This document shows positions 22,571 through 30,638 of a stretch of DNA of 64,000 bases, in pieces (position 1 is the first letter of the stretch; the number at the start of each line of letters is the position of its first letter). Origin of the DNA: Planococcus halocryophilus (GTDB lineage: Bacteria > Bacillota > Bacilli > Bacillales_A > Planococcaceae). The notes beneath the pieces are model-generated. The model searched no databases and had not been told where the DNA came from. It saw only the letters and a list, made by a program, of their open reading frames with translations. Position numbers and translations under genes: made by a program. Location: NCBI RefSeq assembly GCF_001687585.2, contig NZ_CP016537.2:902001-966000 (forward strand). The letters run 5' to 3'.

Positions 22571-23042
22571 ATGAGTAGTCGCACCGGCCGCTTTGGGCAT
22601 AGCTCCCGCAAGAAGCCAGGAAAAAGCACCTGTCTTCTTGCTTCGCTTAGCCCGTATGCGCGGCGGTGCTAGGGAGTGGTAGGAGATAGAATCTTTTCAT
22701 CTATTGGTTAAATGGAATAGTTTTTGCAGAATGAGTTTCTGTGGTAGTTGACGTGAAAAGTCGCCCCGACCGCTTTGGGTATAGCTCCCGCAAGAAGCCA
22801 GGGAAAAGCACCTGTCTTCTTGCTTCGCTTAGCCCGTATGCGCGGCGGTGCTGGCGAGTGGTAGGAGAAGGTATCTTTTCATCTATTGGTTAAATGGAAT
22901 AGTTTTTGCAGAATGAGTTTCTGTGGTAGTTGACGTGAAAAGTCGCCCCGACCGCTTTGGGCATAGCTCCCGCAAGAAGCCAGGGAAAAGCACCTGTCTT
23001 CTTGCTTCGCTTAGCTCGTATGCGCGGCGGTGCTGGCGAGTG
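22571..23042. repeat. Tandem array of a structured 182-bp repeat (two full copies and a partial third)
   Basis: Identical landmarks recur exactly 182 bases apart (CTTTGGG at 22591, 22773 and 22955). Copies span about 22571-22752, 22753-22934 and 22935-23042; the third stops after the GC-rich half. Each has a GC-rich half that can fold into a long imperfect hairpin: GCAAGAAGCCAGG pairs with CCTGTCTTCTTGC with one mismatch, and outer arms near GCACCG and GCGGTGC also pair. The other half is an AT-rich spacer. There is no meaningful coding frame. It fills most of the 864-base gap between gatB and the next gene; 23043-23365 is AT-rich with nothing I can name. Confidence 0.85.
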
Positions 23043-23365
23043 GTTGTAATAGCGTCGAATAGTTTTAGTTAGTTGAGTTTATTAGTTAATTAATGGAACT
23101 AACTTAGAGTTTATATCGTCTTTTAAGTGAGTATTGAGCGTTGTCTTTTATGGATATAGCTGCTGTTGTATCGGCCATTTCTACATCTCAGCCTTGAACA
23201 CTTTGCTACATAACAGTAAACTGGTATTAAAGACAAATTTAGGCCAATAGAATGTGCTTTATAATCAGTGACTGTACCTATACAACTAATTTTAAGTAGA
23301 GTGATTTCTGTTTTTAAGAAGGACCTTAACTTAGTGGCAGAGTAGGGAAAGAGAGGCGTGATGGT

Positions 23366-23935
23366 ATGATGACGGAGCAGCAATACTTTGAAAAAGGCAT
23401 TAGTTTAGAAAGTTATATGGCTCAAATGGAGTCAAATCAACAGAAATCTTATAGTATTTATGAAAAATTTGAGCTACCGAAAGATCCAGAATTCCTAGCT
23501 TTACTAAAAGATAAAAAGCCACATGTACTTGTAATCACTGAGGATTGGAGCGGCGATGCTATGATGAACAATGCAATTTTGCGGAAAATTGCAGATGCAG
23601 CTGATCTAGATGTACATTGCATATATCGTGATGATAACTTGGAATTGATGGATCGTTACTTAACGAACGGTGAACGATTAATTCCGAAATACATTGTGCT
23701 CTCTGAAGGTGGAGATGTTCTTGGGGAGTGGGGACCGAGAGCTCCAAAAGTGCAGGAGTTTGTAGATAAGAAGAAATCAGTTCTTCCTGAAAAAGAAGAT
23801 CCGCAATACAAATTGCATGTGAAAACGGTAACTGGTGAAATTTTGGATGGTTTTGTTTATAACGATGATTTTTGGCATGTAGTGTATGAAGAGTTACGTC
23901 AAGTGTTCCAGACAGCCTTAACATCAAGAGAATGA
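23366..23935 (+). CDS. Thioredoxin-family protein lacking the CxxC motif
   Basis: A 189-residue cytosolic protein (no signal peptide). The region KPHVLVITEDWSGDAMMNNAILRKIAD (about residues 50-75) has the strand-loop-helix layout of a thioredoxin active site, and LIPKYIVLSEGG supplies the cis-Pro strand. The usual WCxxC is replaced by DWSGDA, so dithiol redox activity is unlikely. Thioredoxin-like proteins of this type are common in Bacillales without a defined role. A start at 23366 or 23369 is equally possible; GAGAGGCG precedes both. Confidence 0.72.
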   Translation: MMTEQQYFEKGISLESYMAQMESNQQKSYSIYEKFELPKDPEFLALLKDKKPHVLVITEDWSGDAMMNNAILRKIADAADLDVHCIYRDDNLELMDRYLTNGERLIPKYIVLSEGGDVLGEWGPRAPKVQEFVDKKKSVLPEKEDPQYKLHVKTVTGEILDGFVYNDDFWHVVYEELRQVFQTALTSRE

Positions 23936-24020
23936 TCAAGTTATCAGGAAATCTAAGAGTATTTGATTAAAGACATGTGTTGTGTTCATTTTTACAGAAA
24001 GTCCAGAAAGGCTGAATCCT

Positions 24021-24935
24021 ATGAAACGTGCACGTATAATTTATAATCCCACTTCTGGTCGCGAGTTATTTCGCAAGCACTTGCCAGAAGTTTTAGAGAA
24101 AATGGAGAAAGCGGGTTATGAAACTTCCTGCCACGCAACTACTTCTGAAGGTGATGCTATTCAAGCGGCTGCTCATGCGGTAGAGCGCGAGTTTGATTTA
24201 GTAGTAGCTGTTGGTGGAGACGGGACATTAAATGAAGTTGTTTCGGGAATCGCTAAGTTTGAGAAGCGTCCAAAAGTTGGTCTTATTCCAATGGGAACAA
24301 CCAATGATTTTGCCCGTGCTGTTCATATCCCACGAGATATTACAAAAGCTGTGGACATTATTCTTAAAGGAGATTCTATTCCTGTAGATATTGGCTTGAT
24401 GAATGACAATCGCTATTTTATCAATATTGCAGGAGGTGGCAGACTCACAGAGTTAACTTATGAAGTACCGAGTAAGTTAAAAACAGTCCTTGGTCAAATG
24501 GCTTATTACTTAAAAGGGATTGAGATGATACCTTCGATTCGATCTTCGCGTGTACGCATTGAATACGATGGACAAGTTTTTGATGATAGTGCGATGATGT
24601 TTTTAATCGGCTTAACCAATTCCGTCGGCGGATTTGAAAAACTTGCGCCAGATGCCAGTATTAATGATGGGAAGTTTACATTGTTAATTTTAAAAGAGCT
24701 TAATATGGCTGAATTTATCCGCGTTGCTTCTTTAGCGTTACGTGGTGAACATTTATCGGATCCTCATGTAATTTATGCTAAGGCAAGTGAAATTAAAGTA
24801 ACAACAGAAGAGCGAGTGCTGTTGAATTTGGACGGAGAATACGGCGGTTTGTTACCAGCTACATTTAAAAACTTGGCTAATCATATTGAAATATTCGTTC
24901 CAATCGATTCGTTAAATGAAAAAGATCGCAAATAA
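24021..24935 (+). CDS. dgkB: Diacylglycerol kinase DgkB (YerQ-like)
   Basis: Soluble lipid kinase that returns diacylglycerol released by lipoteichoic acid synthesis to the phospholipid pool. The 304 residues are close to the B. subtilis enzyme. It has the kinase N-terminus KRARIIYNPTSGRELF, the catalytic-loop motif VGGDGTLNEVVSG (about residues 70-82) and IPMGTTNDFAR. ATG 24021 has an AAAGG ribosome-binding site. In B. subtilis dgkB likewise sits between gatB and rlmCD (yefA); here a cytochrome bd operon and a Nudix gene are inserted before rlmCD. Confidence 0.95.
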   Translation: MKRARIIYNPTSGRELFRKHLPEVLEKMEKAGYETSCHATTSEGDAIQAAAHAVEREFDLVVAVGGDGTLNEVVSGIAKFEKRPKVGLIPMGTTNDFARAVHIPRDITKAVDIILKGDSIPVDIGLMNDNRYFINIAGGGRLTELTYEVPSKLKTVLGQMAYYLKGIEMIPSIRSSRVRIEYDGQVFDDSAMMFLIGLTNSVGGFEKLAPDASINDGKFTLLILKELNMAEFIRVASLALRGEHLSDPHVIYAKASEIKVTTEERVLLNLDGEYGGLLPATFKNLANHIEIFVPIDSLNEKDRK

Positions 24936-24977
24936 AAAGTTGGAAACCGGAGAAAATTCTGGTTTCCAACTTTTTTT
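24936..24977. terminator. Bidirectional terminator between dgkB and the Nudix gene
   Basis: Perfect arms GTTGGAAACC (24939-24948) and GGTTTCCAAC (24961-24970) are flanked by A-rich and T-rich runs and serve both convergent genes. Confidence 0.9.
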
Positions 24978-24981
24978 GTGC

Positions 24982-25410
24982 TTAAAGCAACTCGATGGCT
25001 TTATCTTGTTCTGCAGCAAGTTGTGGTAAGTTATTGAGTGATTCCCAGCGGAACAATAATGTCATCCCATTGTCGCGGCCATGACTTTTGATCACGTATT
25101 CAAATTGTTCAACGGGTTCACCCGTGTATTCAAATTGAAAAATGTTCCGTTCGTACGCTTTATCCTGATAATCAGGGTAGTACGTGTACTTATGAATTTT
25201 CCCTACAAAGTCGAGTACCTCGCGTGGTAAACCCGTTTCTTCTTTTACTTCTCTATATAATGCGTCGATTAGCAGTTCACCGTCTTCAATGGTACCACCT
25301 GGTACTTGTAGGCCAACTTCTGGTTCCCCTTTGTATTCAAATACAAGCAATTCACGATTTTTTTCATCGCCTCTTGTGATGTAAGCAAATACTTTCCGTT
25401 TTGTTCTCAT
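24982..25410 (-). CDS. Nudix hydrolase, substrate unknown
   Basis: A 142-residue Nudix-fold pyrophosphohydrolase. The complete Nudix box G-x5-E-x7-REVxEExGL is present (GTIEDGELLIDALYREVKEE then TGL, about residues 39-61), so it should bind divalent metal and cleave an X-linked nucleoside diphosphate. The substrate cannot be read from the sequence. Start ATG 25410 has an AAAGGGTGA ribosome-binding site. It is convergent with dgkB and divergent from the cytochrome bd operon. Confidence 0.9.
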   Translation of the reverse strand: MRTKRKVFAYITRGDEKNRELLVFEYKGEPEVGLQVPGGTIEDGELLIDALYREVKEETGLPREVLDFVGKIHKYTYYPDYQDKAYERNIFQFEYTGEPVEQFEYVIKSHGRDNGMTLLFRWESLNNLPQLAAEQDKAIELL

Positions 25411-25612
25411 GATGAATCACCCTTTTTTATTTGTTATATTTAGAATACTAAAAATTTAGAAAAATTTCAATTCTTTTCGTTTTCTGTTTGTCACAGCTTA
25501 TTCAAAGTTTGCTCGGAAAGCAAGGCTTGGGAAGCGTTTTGAAAACTAGGTTTGATGTACAATAGGACTATGGAAACAATCATTCTAATATTTATTAAAG
25601 GAGACGAGTAGA

Positions 25613-26959
25613 GTGGAATTTCAAGATCCAGCTTTTCTGAGTCGCATTTTAACGCTTTTAACTTTATCATTCCATATCCTTTACGCAACGATTGGTGTAG
25701 GGGTCCCGCTCATGATTATGATTGCTCAGTGGGTAGGGATTAAGAAACAAGATGAACATTATATTTTGATGGCCCGACGCTGGGCGAGAGGGTTTGTCAT
25801 AACCGTCGCAGTAGGTGTTGTAACAGGAACCGCGATTGGTTTGCAGCTGTCACTATTATGGCCGAATTTCATGCAATTGGCAGGGAACGTAATCGCATTG
25901 CCATTGTTTATGGAAGTTTTCGCATTTTTCTTTGAAGCTATTTTTCTAGGGATTTATCTTTACACGTGGGATCGTTTTGAAGATCAGCGAAAGCATTTCT
26001 TATTCCTTATTCCGGTTGCACTAGGTGCAGCAGCATCATCGGTATTTATTACAATCGTCAATGCTTTTATGAACCAGCCACAAGGGTTTGAAATACTAAA
26101 TGGCGAAATGGTTAATATTAGTCCTTTGCTGGCAATGTTTAGTCCAGCTGTACCCACGAAAGTAGCGCACGTAATGGCTACGGCATTTATGACTAGTGCT
26201 TTTGTGTTGGCCTCTATCGCAGCGGTTCGGTTGTTGCGTGGGTCGAATCATATTTACCATAAAAAAGCATTGTTCTTAACAATGAAACTAGGACTTGTAT
26301 TCGCTATCGCGACAGCATTAATTGGGGACTTTTCTGGTAAGTATTTGGCTGAATACCAACCCGAAAAATTGGCAGCTGCAGAATGGCATTTTGAAACAGA
26401 AGAAGAGGCAGGTTTGATTCTTTTTGGGATTCTAGACGGAGAAGAAGCGAAATATGCAATTAAAATTCCGTATGCGTTAAGTATTCTAGCCCATAGCAAT
26501 CCATTTACAGAAGTGAAGGGGCTTAATGAATTCCCAGAAGACGAAAGGCCACCACTATGGATCCATTATCTTTTCGATACGATGGTGATGATTGGTATGT
26601 GGCTAGCGTTCTTCTCCTTTGTGTATGTTGTAGCAGTATGGCGCAATTGGACGTTTATTCGCGCGAAATGGTTCCAGTGGCTACTCATTGCTGGAGGGCC
26701 ATTAGCGCTTATCGCAATTGAAGCAGGATGGTGGTTTACAGAAGTAGGACGCCAGCCTTGGGTGCTACGAGGATACATGACAGTCGATCAAGCAGCGACA
26801 ACAAGTGGTCAAGTTGATTTAATGATTATCTTGTTTGCAGGCTTGTATCTAATTTTAGGTATTGGTACTGCTGTTGTCTTGACGAGAATGTACAAACGCA
26901 ACCCAGTTGAAATAGAATTAGCAGAAAGAGAAAATAGCAAAGGCGGTGACAAGAAATGA
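25613..26959 (+). CDS. cydA: Cytochrome bd-type quinol oxidase subunit I
   Basis: Membrane subunit carrying all three hemes and oxidising quinol to reduce oxygen. The 448 residues indicate the short Q-loop type of Bacillales. His21 (LSFHILYATIG) and His186 (PTKVAHVMAT) sit at the expected heme-ligand positions, and GRQPWVLRGYMT is the family motif. The start is GTG 25613, with AAAGGAGA at 25598-25605. B. subtilis has two bd-type operons, and this one could be closer to ythAB than to cydAB. It overlaps cydB by an ATGA. Confidence 0.94.
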   Translation: MEFQDPAFLSRILTLLTLSFHILYATIGVGVPLMIMIAQWVGIKKQDEHYILMARRWARGFVITVAVGVVTGTAIGLQLSLLWPNFMQLAGNVIALPLFMEVFAFFFEAIFLGIYLYTWDRFEDQRKHFLFLIPVALGAAASSVFITIVNAFMNQPQGFEILNGEMVNISPLLAMFSPAVPTKVAHVMATAFMTSAFVLASIAAVRLLRGSNHIYHKKALFLTMKLGLVFAIATALIGDFSGKYLAEYQPEKLAAAEWHFETEEEAGLILFGILDGEEAKYAIKIPYALSILAHSNPFTEVKGLNEFPEDERPPLWIHYLFDTMVMIGMWLAFFSFVYVVAVWRNWTFIRAKWFQWLLIAGGPLALIAIEAGWWFTEVGRQPWVLRGYMTVDQAATTSGQVDLMIILFAGLYLILGIGTAVVLTRMYKRNPVEIELAERENSKGGDKK

Positions 26960-27984
26960 CTTTAGAAATTATCGGAATTTCTGTACTGTGGTTGTTTCTA
27001 TTTCTGTATGTCATAGTGGCGTCAATTGATTTTGGCGCTGGTTTCTTTAACGCCTATAGTTCTTTTGTTGGTAAGCAACATATTCTAACTGGAGTAATCC
27101 AGCGATACTTGTCGCCGGTCTGGGAAGTGACCAATGTGTTTTTTGTGTTCTTCTTTGTCGGAGTCATCGGGTTTTTCCCGCAGACCGCTTTTTACTACGG
27201 AACAACTTTATTAGTACCGGCGAGTATTGCGTTAATTTTGTTGGCGATTCGCGGTTCCTATTACGCGTTTGCAACTTACGGAGCTAAAATCAATCACCGA
27301 GGCTATATTTATATGTATGGTTTATCTGGATTGTTGCTTCCGGCTGCTTTGTCACCCGTATTGGCAATGTCTGAAGGCGGTTTTATCCAACTAGACAATG
27401 GACAACCTTATTTAGATTACTGGGCATTGTTCTCAAGTCCGTTAATGTGGAGTATTGTCGTATTGAGTCTAACAGCAGTGCTTTATATTTCAGCAGTATT
27501 TTTAACGTGGTATTCTTCAAAAGCTGGAGATGCTAAAGCAACTGATTTAATGCGCAAATATGCGCTTGTTTGGGCAGCGCCAGCAATGGTTACGGCAGCC
27601 GGTATTATATACGAATTGCGCGGTCATAATCCGGAACATTATACGCGTATTCTTGATTTGTGGTGGGTGTTCGCTGTATCGTTCTTATTATTTGCTGGAA
27701 CGGTTTATCTAATTTGGAAAAAACGTCATTACGGCTGGGCTTTCATTTTATTGGTGGGGCAGTTCTTCACGGCATTCTTCGCGTATGGAGCTTCACATTA
27801 CCCATATTTGCTTTATCCGTATTTAACGATTTACGATAGCTTTACAAATGAGGCCATGGCAATTGCATTGATCATTGCCTTTATTGCAGGGTTGTTCCTG
27901 TTATTGCCATCGCTATATTTATTGTTCCGTCTATTCTTGTTTGATAAGGATTATGTCGAAGGTAAATCGGATTATCACGCATAA
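26956..27984 (+). CDS. cydB: Cytochrome bd-type quinol oxidase subunit II
   Basis: Heme-free partner of CydA, 342 residues, highly hydrophobic with about eight to nine membrane helices. The N-terminus LWLFLFLYVIVASIDFGAGF matches the CydB signature in which a conserved D-F-G follows the first helix. The ATG overlaps the cydA stop. A short third gene follows after 14 bases. No cydC or cydD genes are nearby. Confidence 0.94.
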   Translation: MTLEIIGISVLWLFLFLYVIVASIDFGAGFFNAYSSFVGKQHILTGVIQRYLSPVWEVTNVFFVFFFVGVIGFFPQTAFYYGTTLLVPASIALILLAIRGSYYAFATYGAKINHRGYIYMYGLSGLLLPAALSPVLAMSEGGFIQLDNGQPYLDYWALFSSPLMWSIVVLSLTAVLYISAVFLTWYSSKAGDAKATDLMRKYALVWAAPAMVTAAGIIYELRGHNPEHYTRILDLWWVFAVSFLLFAGTVYLIWKKRHYGWAFILLVGQFFTAFFAYGASHYPYLLYPYLTIYDSFTNEAMAIALIIAFIAGLFLLLPSLYLLFRLFLFDKDYVEGKSDYHA

Positions 27985-27998
27985 AGGAGGCACTATTC

Positions 27999-28109
27999 AT
28001 GCAAGATTTCATGATATTTTATGCACCTTTTCTGGTGTTAATAGGAGCGATTATTTTTGGTTTTTGGTTTTCGTTAAAAGACGGTCCGATTACAAAGGAC
28101 CGGGAGTAA
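27999..28109 (+). CDS. cydS: CydS-like single-helix subunit of cytochrome bd oxidase (36 aa)
   Basis: A 36-residue protein starting MQDFMIFYAPFLVLIG, with one membrane helix (about residues 6-25) and a charged tail SLKDGPITKDRE. It follows cydB by 14 bases with a strong AAAGGAGG (27983-27990). The pattern M-Q-x-F-x-I-x-Y-A-P, a hydrophobic helix, then F-W-x-x-L-K-D, closely resembles what I recall of CydS from the Geobacillus bd oxidase structure. The gene is easily missed because of its size. A terminator follows at once, closing a cydABS operon. Confidence 0.85.
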   Translation: MQDFMIFYAPFLVLIGAIIFGFWFSLKDGPITKDRE

Positions 28110-28111
28110 AG

Positions 28112-28144
28112 ACGCGTGCAGGCTTTTGCCTGCCGCGTTTTTTT
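28112..28144 (+). terminator. Terminator after cydS
   Basis: ACGCG-T-GCAGGC, a TTTT loop, GCCTGC-C-GCGT, then seven T residues. It begins three bases after the cydS stop codon, which supports cydS as the true end of the operon. Confidence 0.9.
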
Positions 28145-28181
28145 GTTGTATGATAGGTAGATGTGAAATGGAGTGAGCGTT

Positions 28182-29543
28182 TTGAAACCAGTAAATAAAA
28201 ATGACCGAATCACGGTTCATGTAGAAGATTTGACGCACGACGGAGCGGGTGTCGCAAAAGTTGACGGCTACCCACTATTTGTACCTGGCGCATTGCCTGG
28301 AGAAGATGTTGTGGTTCATGTGTTAAAAACGTTAAAATCATATGGCTTTGCAAAGCTTATTGAAATACAACAAGCTTCGCCTTTTCGTGTTACAGCTCCT
28401 TGTCCTGTTTTTGATACATGTGGAGGCTGTCAGATTCAGCACTTGTCCTACGAAGGGCAAATGACCTTTAAACAGAAATTGGTGCGCGATGCCATTACAC
28501 GTATTGGTAAGTTGCCAGATGTACCTGTGCATCCAGTTAAAGGCATGGAAGATCCGTGGCGCTACCGCAATAAATCCCAAATTCCTTTTGGCACTCAAAA
28601 TGGCAAAGTGGTTGCTGGATTTTATCAGCCACGTTCGCATGATATCGCAGACACCGATACGTGTTTAATTCAAACGCCTGAAGCAGATGCAATTATGGTC
28701 GCGTTAAAAAAGAACTTGATCGACATGGGCATTGAACCGTACGAAGAAGCAACACATCGCGGCATGCTTCGCCATGTTGTTGTTCGTAAGGCTCGAGCGA
28801 CGGGAGAAATCATGGTTGTGTTAGTGACGAAGAAAAAGAAATTCCCTCAAGCACAACGTGCCATTGAATTAATTCAAGCAACTGTGCCAGAAGTGACTTC
28901 GATTGTCCAAAACATTAATCCTGAAAAGACCAACGTTATTTTTGGCGACGAAACCTTGACGCTTTGGGGCAAAGATGTGATTGAAGATCGAATTGGGGAT
29001 GTTCGTTTTGAAATTTCAGCACGCTCGTTTTATCAAATTAACCCTGTACAAACAGAAGTGCTTTATGGCCAAGCGCTAGCGTATGCACAGTTAACGGGGG
29101 AGGAAACTGTCATCGATGCGTATTGTGGCATTGGAACCATCTCATTATTCCTTGCGCAACGAGCTAAATTTGTCATGGGAGTTGAAATTGTACCGCAAGC
29201 AATTGAAGATGCTAAGCGCAACGCTGAGTTAAATGGCTTAACGAATACGTTGTTTGAAGCAGGACCTGCTGAACAAGTGATTCCGCGCTGGTATAAAGAA
29301 GGAAAGAAGGCGGATGTCTTAGTCGTCGATCCACCGCGTAAAGGTTGTGACGAGCAGTTATTACACACAATACTAAAACAACGTCCAACACGCGTTGTTT
29401 ACGTGTCATGTAACCCAGCAACACTCGCACGCGATTTACGCATACTAGAAGATGGCGGTTACCGTACGAAAGAAGTGCAACCTGTTGATATGTTCCCTCA
29501 GTCAACTCATTGTGAAGCAGTGGCATGGTTAGAATTGGTTTAA
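28182..29543 (+). CDS. rlmCD: 23S rRNA (uracil-5-)-methyltransferase RlmCD (RumA/TrmA family)
   Basis: SAM-dependent enzyme methylating C5 of uridines in 23S rRNA; the Bacillus ortholog YefA modifies both U747 and U1939. The predicted protein has 453 residues. It has an N-terminal TRAM domain, iron-sulphur cysteines in CPVFDTCGGCQ, a Rossmann SAM site VIDAYCGIGTISLFL, and the catalytic region VYVSCNPATLARD with the nucleophilic Cys. I prefer TTG 28182, spaced 8 bases from GGAG (28170-28173), over GTG 28173, which overlaps that site. A paralog lies at 59575-60939. Confidence 0.92.
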   Translation: MKPVNKNDRITVHVEDLTHDGAGVAKVDGYPLFVPGALPGEDVVVHVLKTLKSYGFAKLIEIQQASPFRVTAPCPVFDTCGGCQIQHLSYEGQMTFKQKLVRDAITRIGKLPDVPVHPVKGMEDPWRYRNKSQIPFGTQNGKVVAGFYQPRSHDIADTDTCLIQTPEADAIMVALKKNLIDMGIEPYEEATHRGMLRHVVVRKARATGEIMVVLVTKKKKFPQAQRAIELIQATVPEVTSIVQNINPEKTNVIFGDETLTLWGKDVIEDRIGDVRFEISARSFYQINPVQTEVLYGQALAYAQLTGEETVIDAYCGIGTISLFLAQRAKFVMGVEIVPQAIEDAKRNAELNGLTNTLFEAGPAEQVIPRWYKEGKKADVLVVDPPRKGCDEQLLHTILKQRPTRVVYVSCNPATLARDLRILEDGGYRTKEVQPVDMFPQSTHCEAVAWLELV

Positions 29544-29558
29544 TCACATAGGGAAACA

Positions 29559-29593
29559 AAAAAGTTGTCTACTTCAAGTAGACAACTTTTTTT
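29559..29593. terminator. Bidirectional terminator after rlmCD
   Basis: A near-perfect hairpin of AAAGTTGTCTACTT and its complement, with A-rich and T-rich flanks, lies between two convergent genes. Confidence 0.9.
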
Positions 29594-29607
29594 ATTTATT
29601 AGAAGTG

Positions 29608-30060
29608 TTAATTTGCTTCGCAATATTTTTTTATATCTTCAAGATCTACTTCGAGTGCTTTTTTCATTGGTTTCTTCATAAAAATACTGAAAATACCGCT
29701 CATAACTTTAGCCATTAAATTTATAGATTCACCTTCAAAAGACATTTCAAGAGTGACAATATCATTACTTTTTTCAGTCATATTTAAACGAAACACATAA
29801 ATGGCACCGTGACTTTCAGCTCTTGTTTGATAATAATGGTACTTCTCGCTATGAGTGATCCACATTACTTCTTGCGTTTCTTTTCCAAACATTTTCCGAG
29901 TTTCTCTCCACTTTAATCCAACAAGGTCACCTTCAGCTGGATTTAGAATTTCAATGTTAATAATCCCGCTGATGACATGGCCGGAGTTTTCAATATCCGT
30001 AATAACTTCCCATACTTTTTCTTTTGTACTGTTAATGTCTATTTGTGTCAAAACTTTCAT
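29608..30060 (-). CDS. SRPBCC (polyketide cyclase/START-like) family protein
   Basis: A 150-residue protein with the helix-grip fold pattern: TQIDINSTKEKVWEVITDIENSGH at the start, a central run of strands, and a long C-terminal helix (FMKKPMKKALEVDLEDIKKYCE). Such proteins bind hydrophobic ligands in a deep cavity; neither ligand nor catalysis can be inferred. ATG 30060 was preferred to a TTG at 30066 because AAAGGGG is spaced 7 bases from it. It is a single-gene unit on the minus strand. Confidence 0.72.
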   Translation of the reverse strand: MKVLTQIDINSTKEKVWEVITDIENSGHVISGIINIEILNPAEGDLVGLKWRETRKMFGKETQEVMWITHSEKYHYYQTRAESHGAIYVFRLNMTEKSNDIVTLEMSFEGESINLMAKVMSGIFSIFMKKPMKKALEVDLEDIKKYCEAN

Positions 30061-30302
30061 GTACAAGCCCCTTTGTGTTTAGTAGGTAAATCTTCTTAGT
30101 TGAAATTGTATCTTACTTAAAGCTGTATAGCTCTGTGAATTCTGATGAGTGCATCCGGTAAAACAGAAAACATCCCGCGAAAGAGGTACATGGAGATAGT
30201 TTCAATTGATAAAAAAAGTTTGTAGAGTTTATTTAATGGTTAGGTTTTAAAAGAATTACTAAGAGGGTAAAGACAGTAGAATACTTTTAGAAGGAGAGAA
30301 CG

Positions 30303-30467
30303 ATGAACATGGAACAAATACCCGAGTCAAAATTCACTGATAAACGTGACACTATCATTCAAGGGTTGGTCGACCAAAATGTTTTTAAAATTAATGGCAG
30401 ACAATTATATGAAACTTCACTTTATGAATTAATGAAAACTTATACAGAAACAGACCAAGCCGGCTAA
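30303..30467 (+). CDS. Small FbpA-like protein (54 aa)
   Basis: A 54-residue gene with a strong AGAAGGAGAG ribosome-binding site and a terminator overlapping its stop codon. The core KRDTIIQGLVDQNVFKINGR followed by QLYETSLYELM resembles the small Fur-regulated basic protein A family, which shares a K-x-G/D-R-Q-L-Y-E motif. The family name comes from B. subtilis, where it is thought to act in iron sparing. I see no convincing Fur box upstream, so regulation here is unknown. A stand-alone transcription unit fits both the terminator and the gap on either side. Confidence 0.65.
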   Translation: MNMEQIPESKFTDKRDTIIQGLVDQNVFKINGRQLYETSLYELMKTYTETDQAG

Positions 30468-30480
30468 GCCCGGCTTTTTT
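30457..30480 (+). terminator. Terminator overlapping the end of the FbpA-like gene
   Basis: Arms AAGCCGG (30457-30463) and CCGGCTT (30470-30476) are followed by a T run. The stop codon is in the loop. Confidence 0.82.
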
Positions 30481-30513
30481 CTATGTTAATGCTATAAATA
30501 GGGAGGACTATGC

Positions 30514-30573
30514 ATGCATGATGAAAAAACTTGTGCATTTGAACAAAAAGCAAAAGGACGCCGTAAACCATAA
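30514..30573 (+). other. Possible remnant or leader of a very small protein
   Basis: A GGGAGG site (30501-30506) is followed by several overlapping ATGs. The ATG at 30514 opens 19 codons (MHDEKTCAFEQKAKGRRKP); the one at 30518 opens 21 codons in another frame. Directly after, in a third frame, come codons for KRSERFVSK (30573-30599). It looks like a short basic protein broken by frameshifts, or chance; I cannot tell which. Confidence 0.25.
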
Positions 30574-30601
30574 AACGATCTGAACGATTTGTTTCCAAAT
30601 A

Positions 30602-30636
30602 AAAAAACGAAGCCAATAAAATGGCTTCGTTTTTTA
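30602..30636. terminator. Bidirectional terminator at the end of the TetR gene
   Basis: Arms CGAAGCCA (30608-30615) and TGGCTTCG (30622-30629) with A-rich and T-rich flanks lie just downstream of the minus-strand TetR stop. Confidence 0.88.
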
Positions 30637-30638
30637 TT

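Noticed and set aside
22571..23042. Possible CRISPR array
   Set aside because: The unit is 182 bases with repeated spacers as well as repeats, only three copies are present, and there are no cas genes.
25411..25612. Rex or other redox operator upstream of cydA
   Set aside because: No TTGTGAA-N4-TTCACAA-like palindrome was seen; only AT-rich sequence with no promoter of confident spacing.
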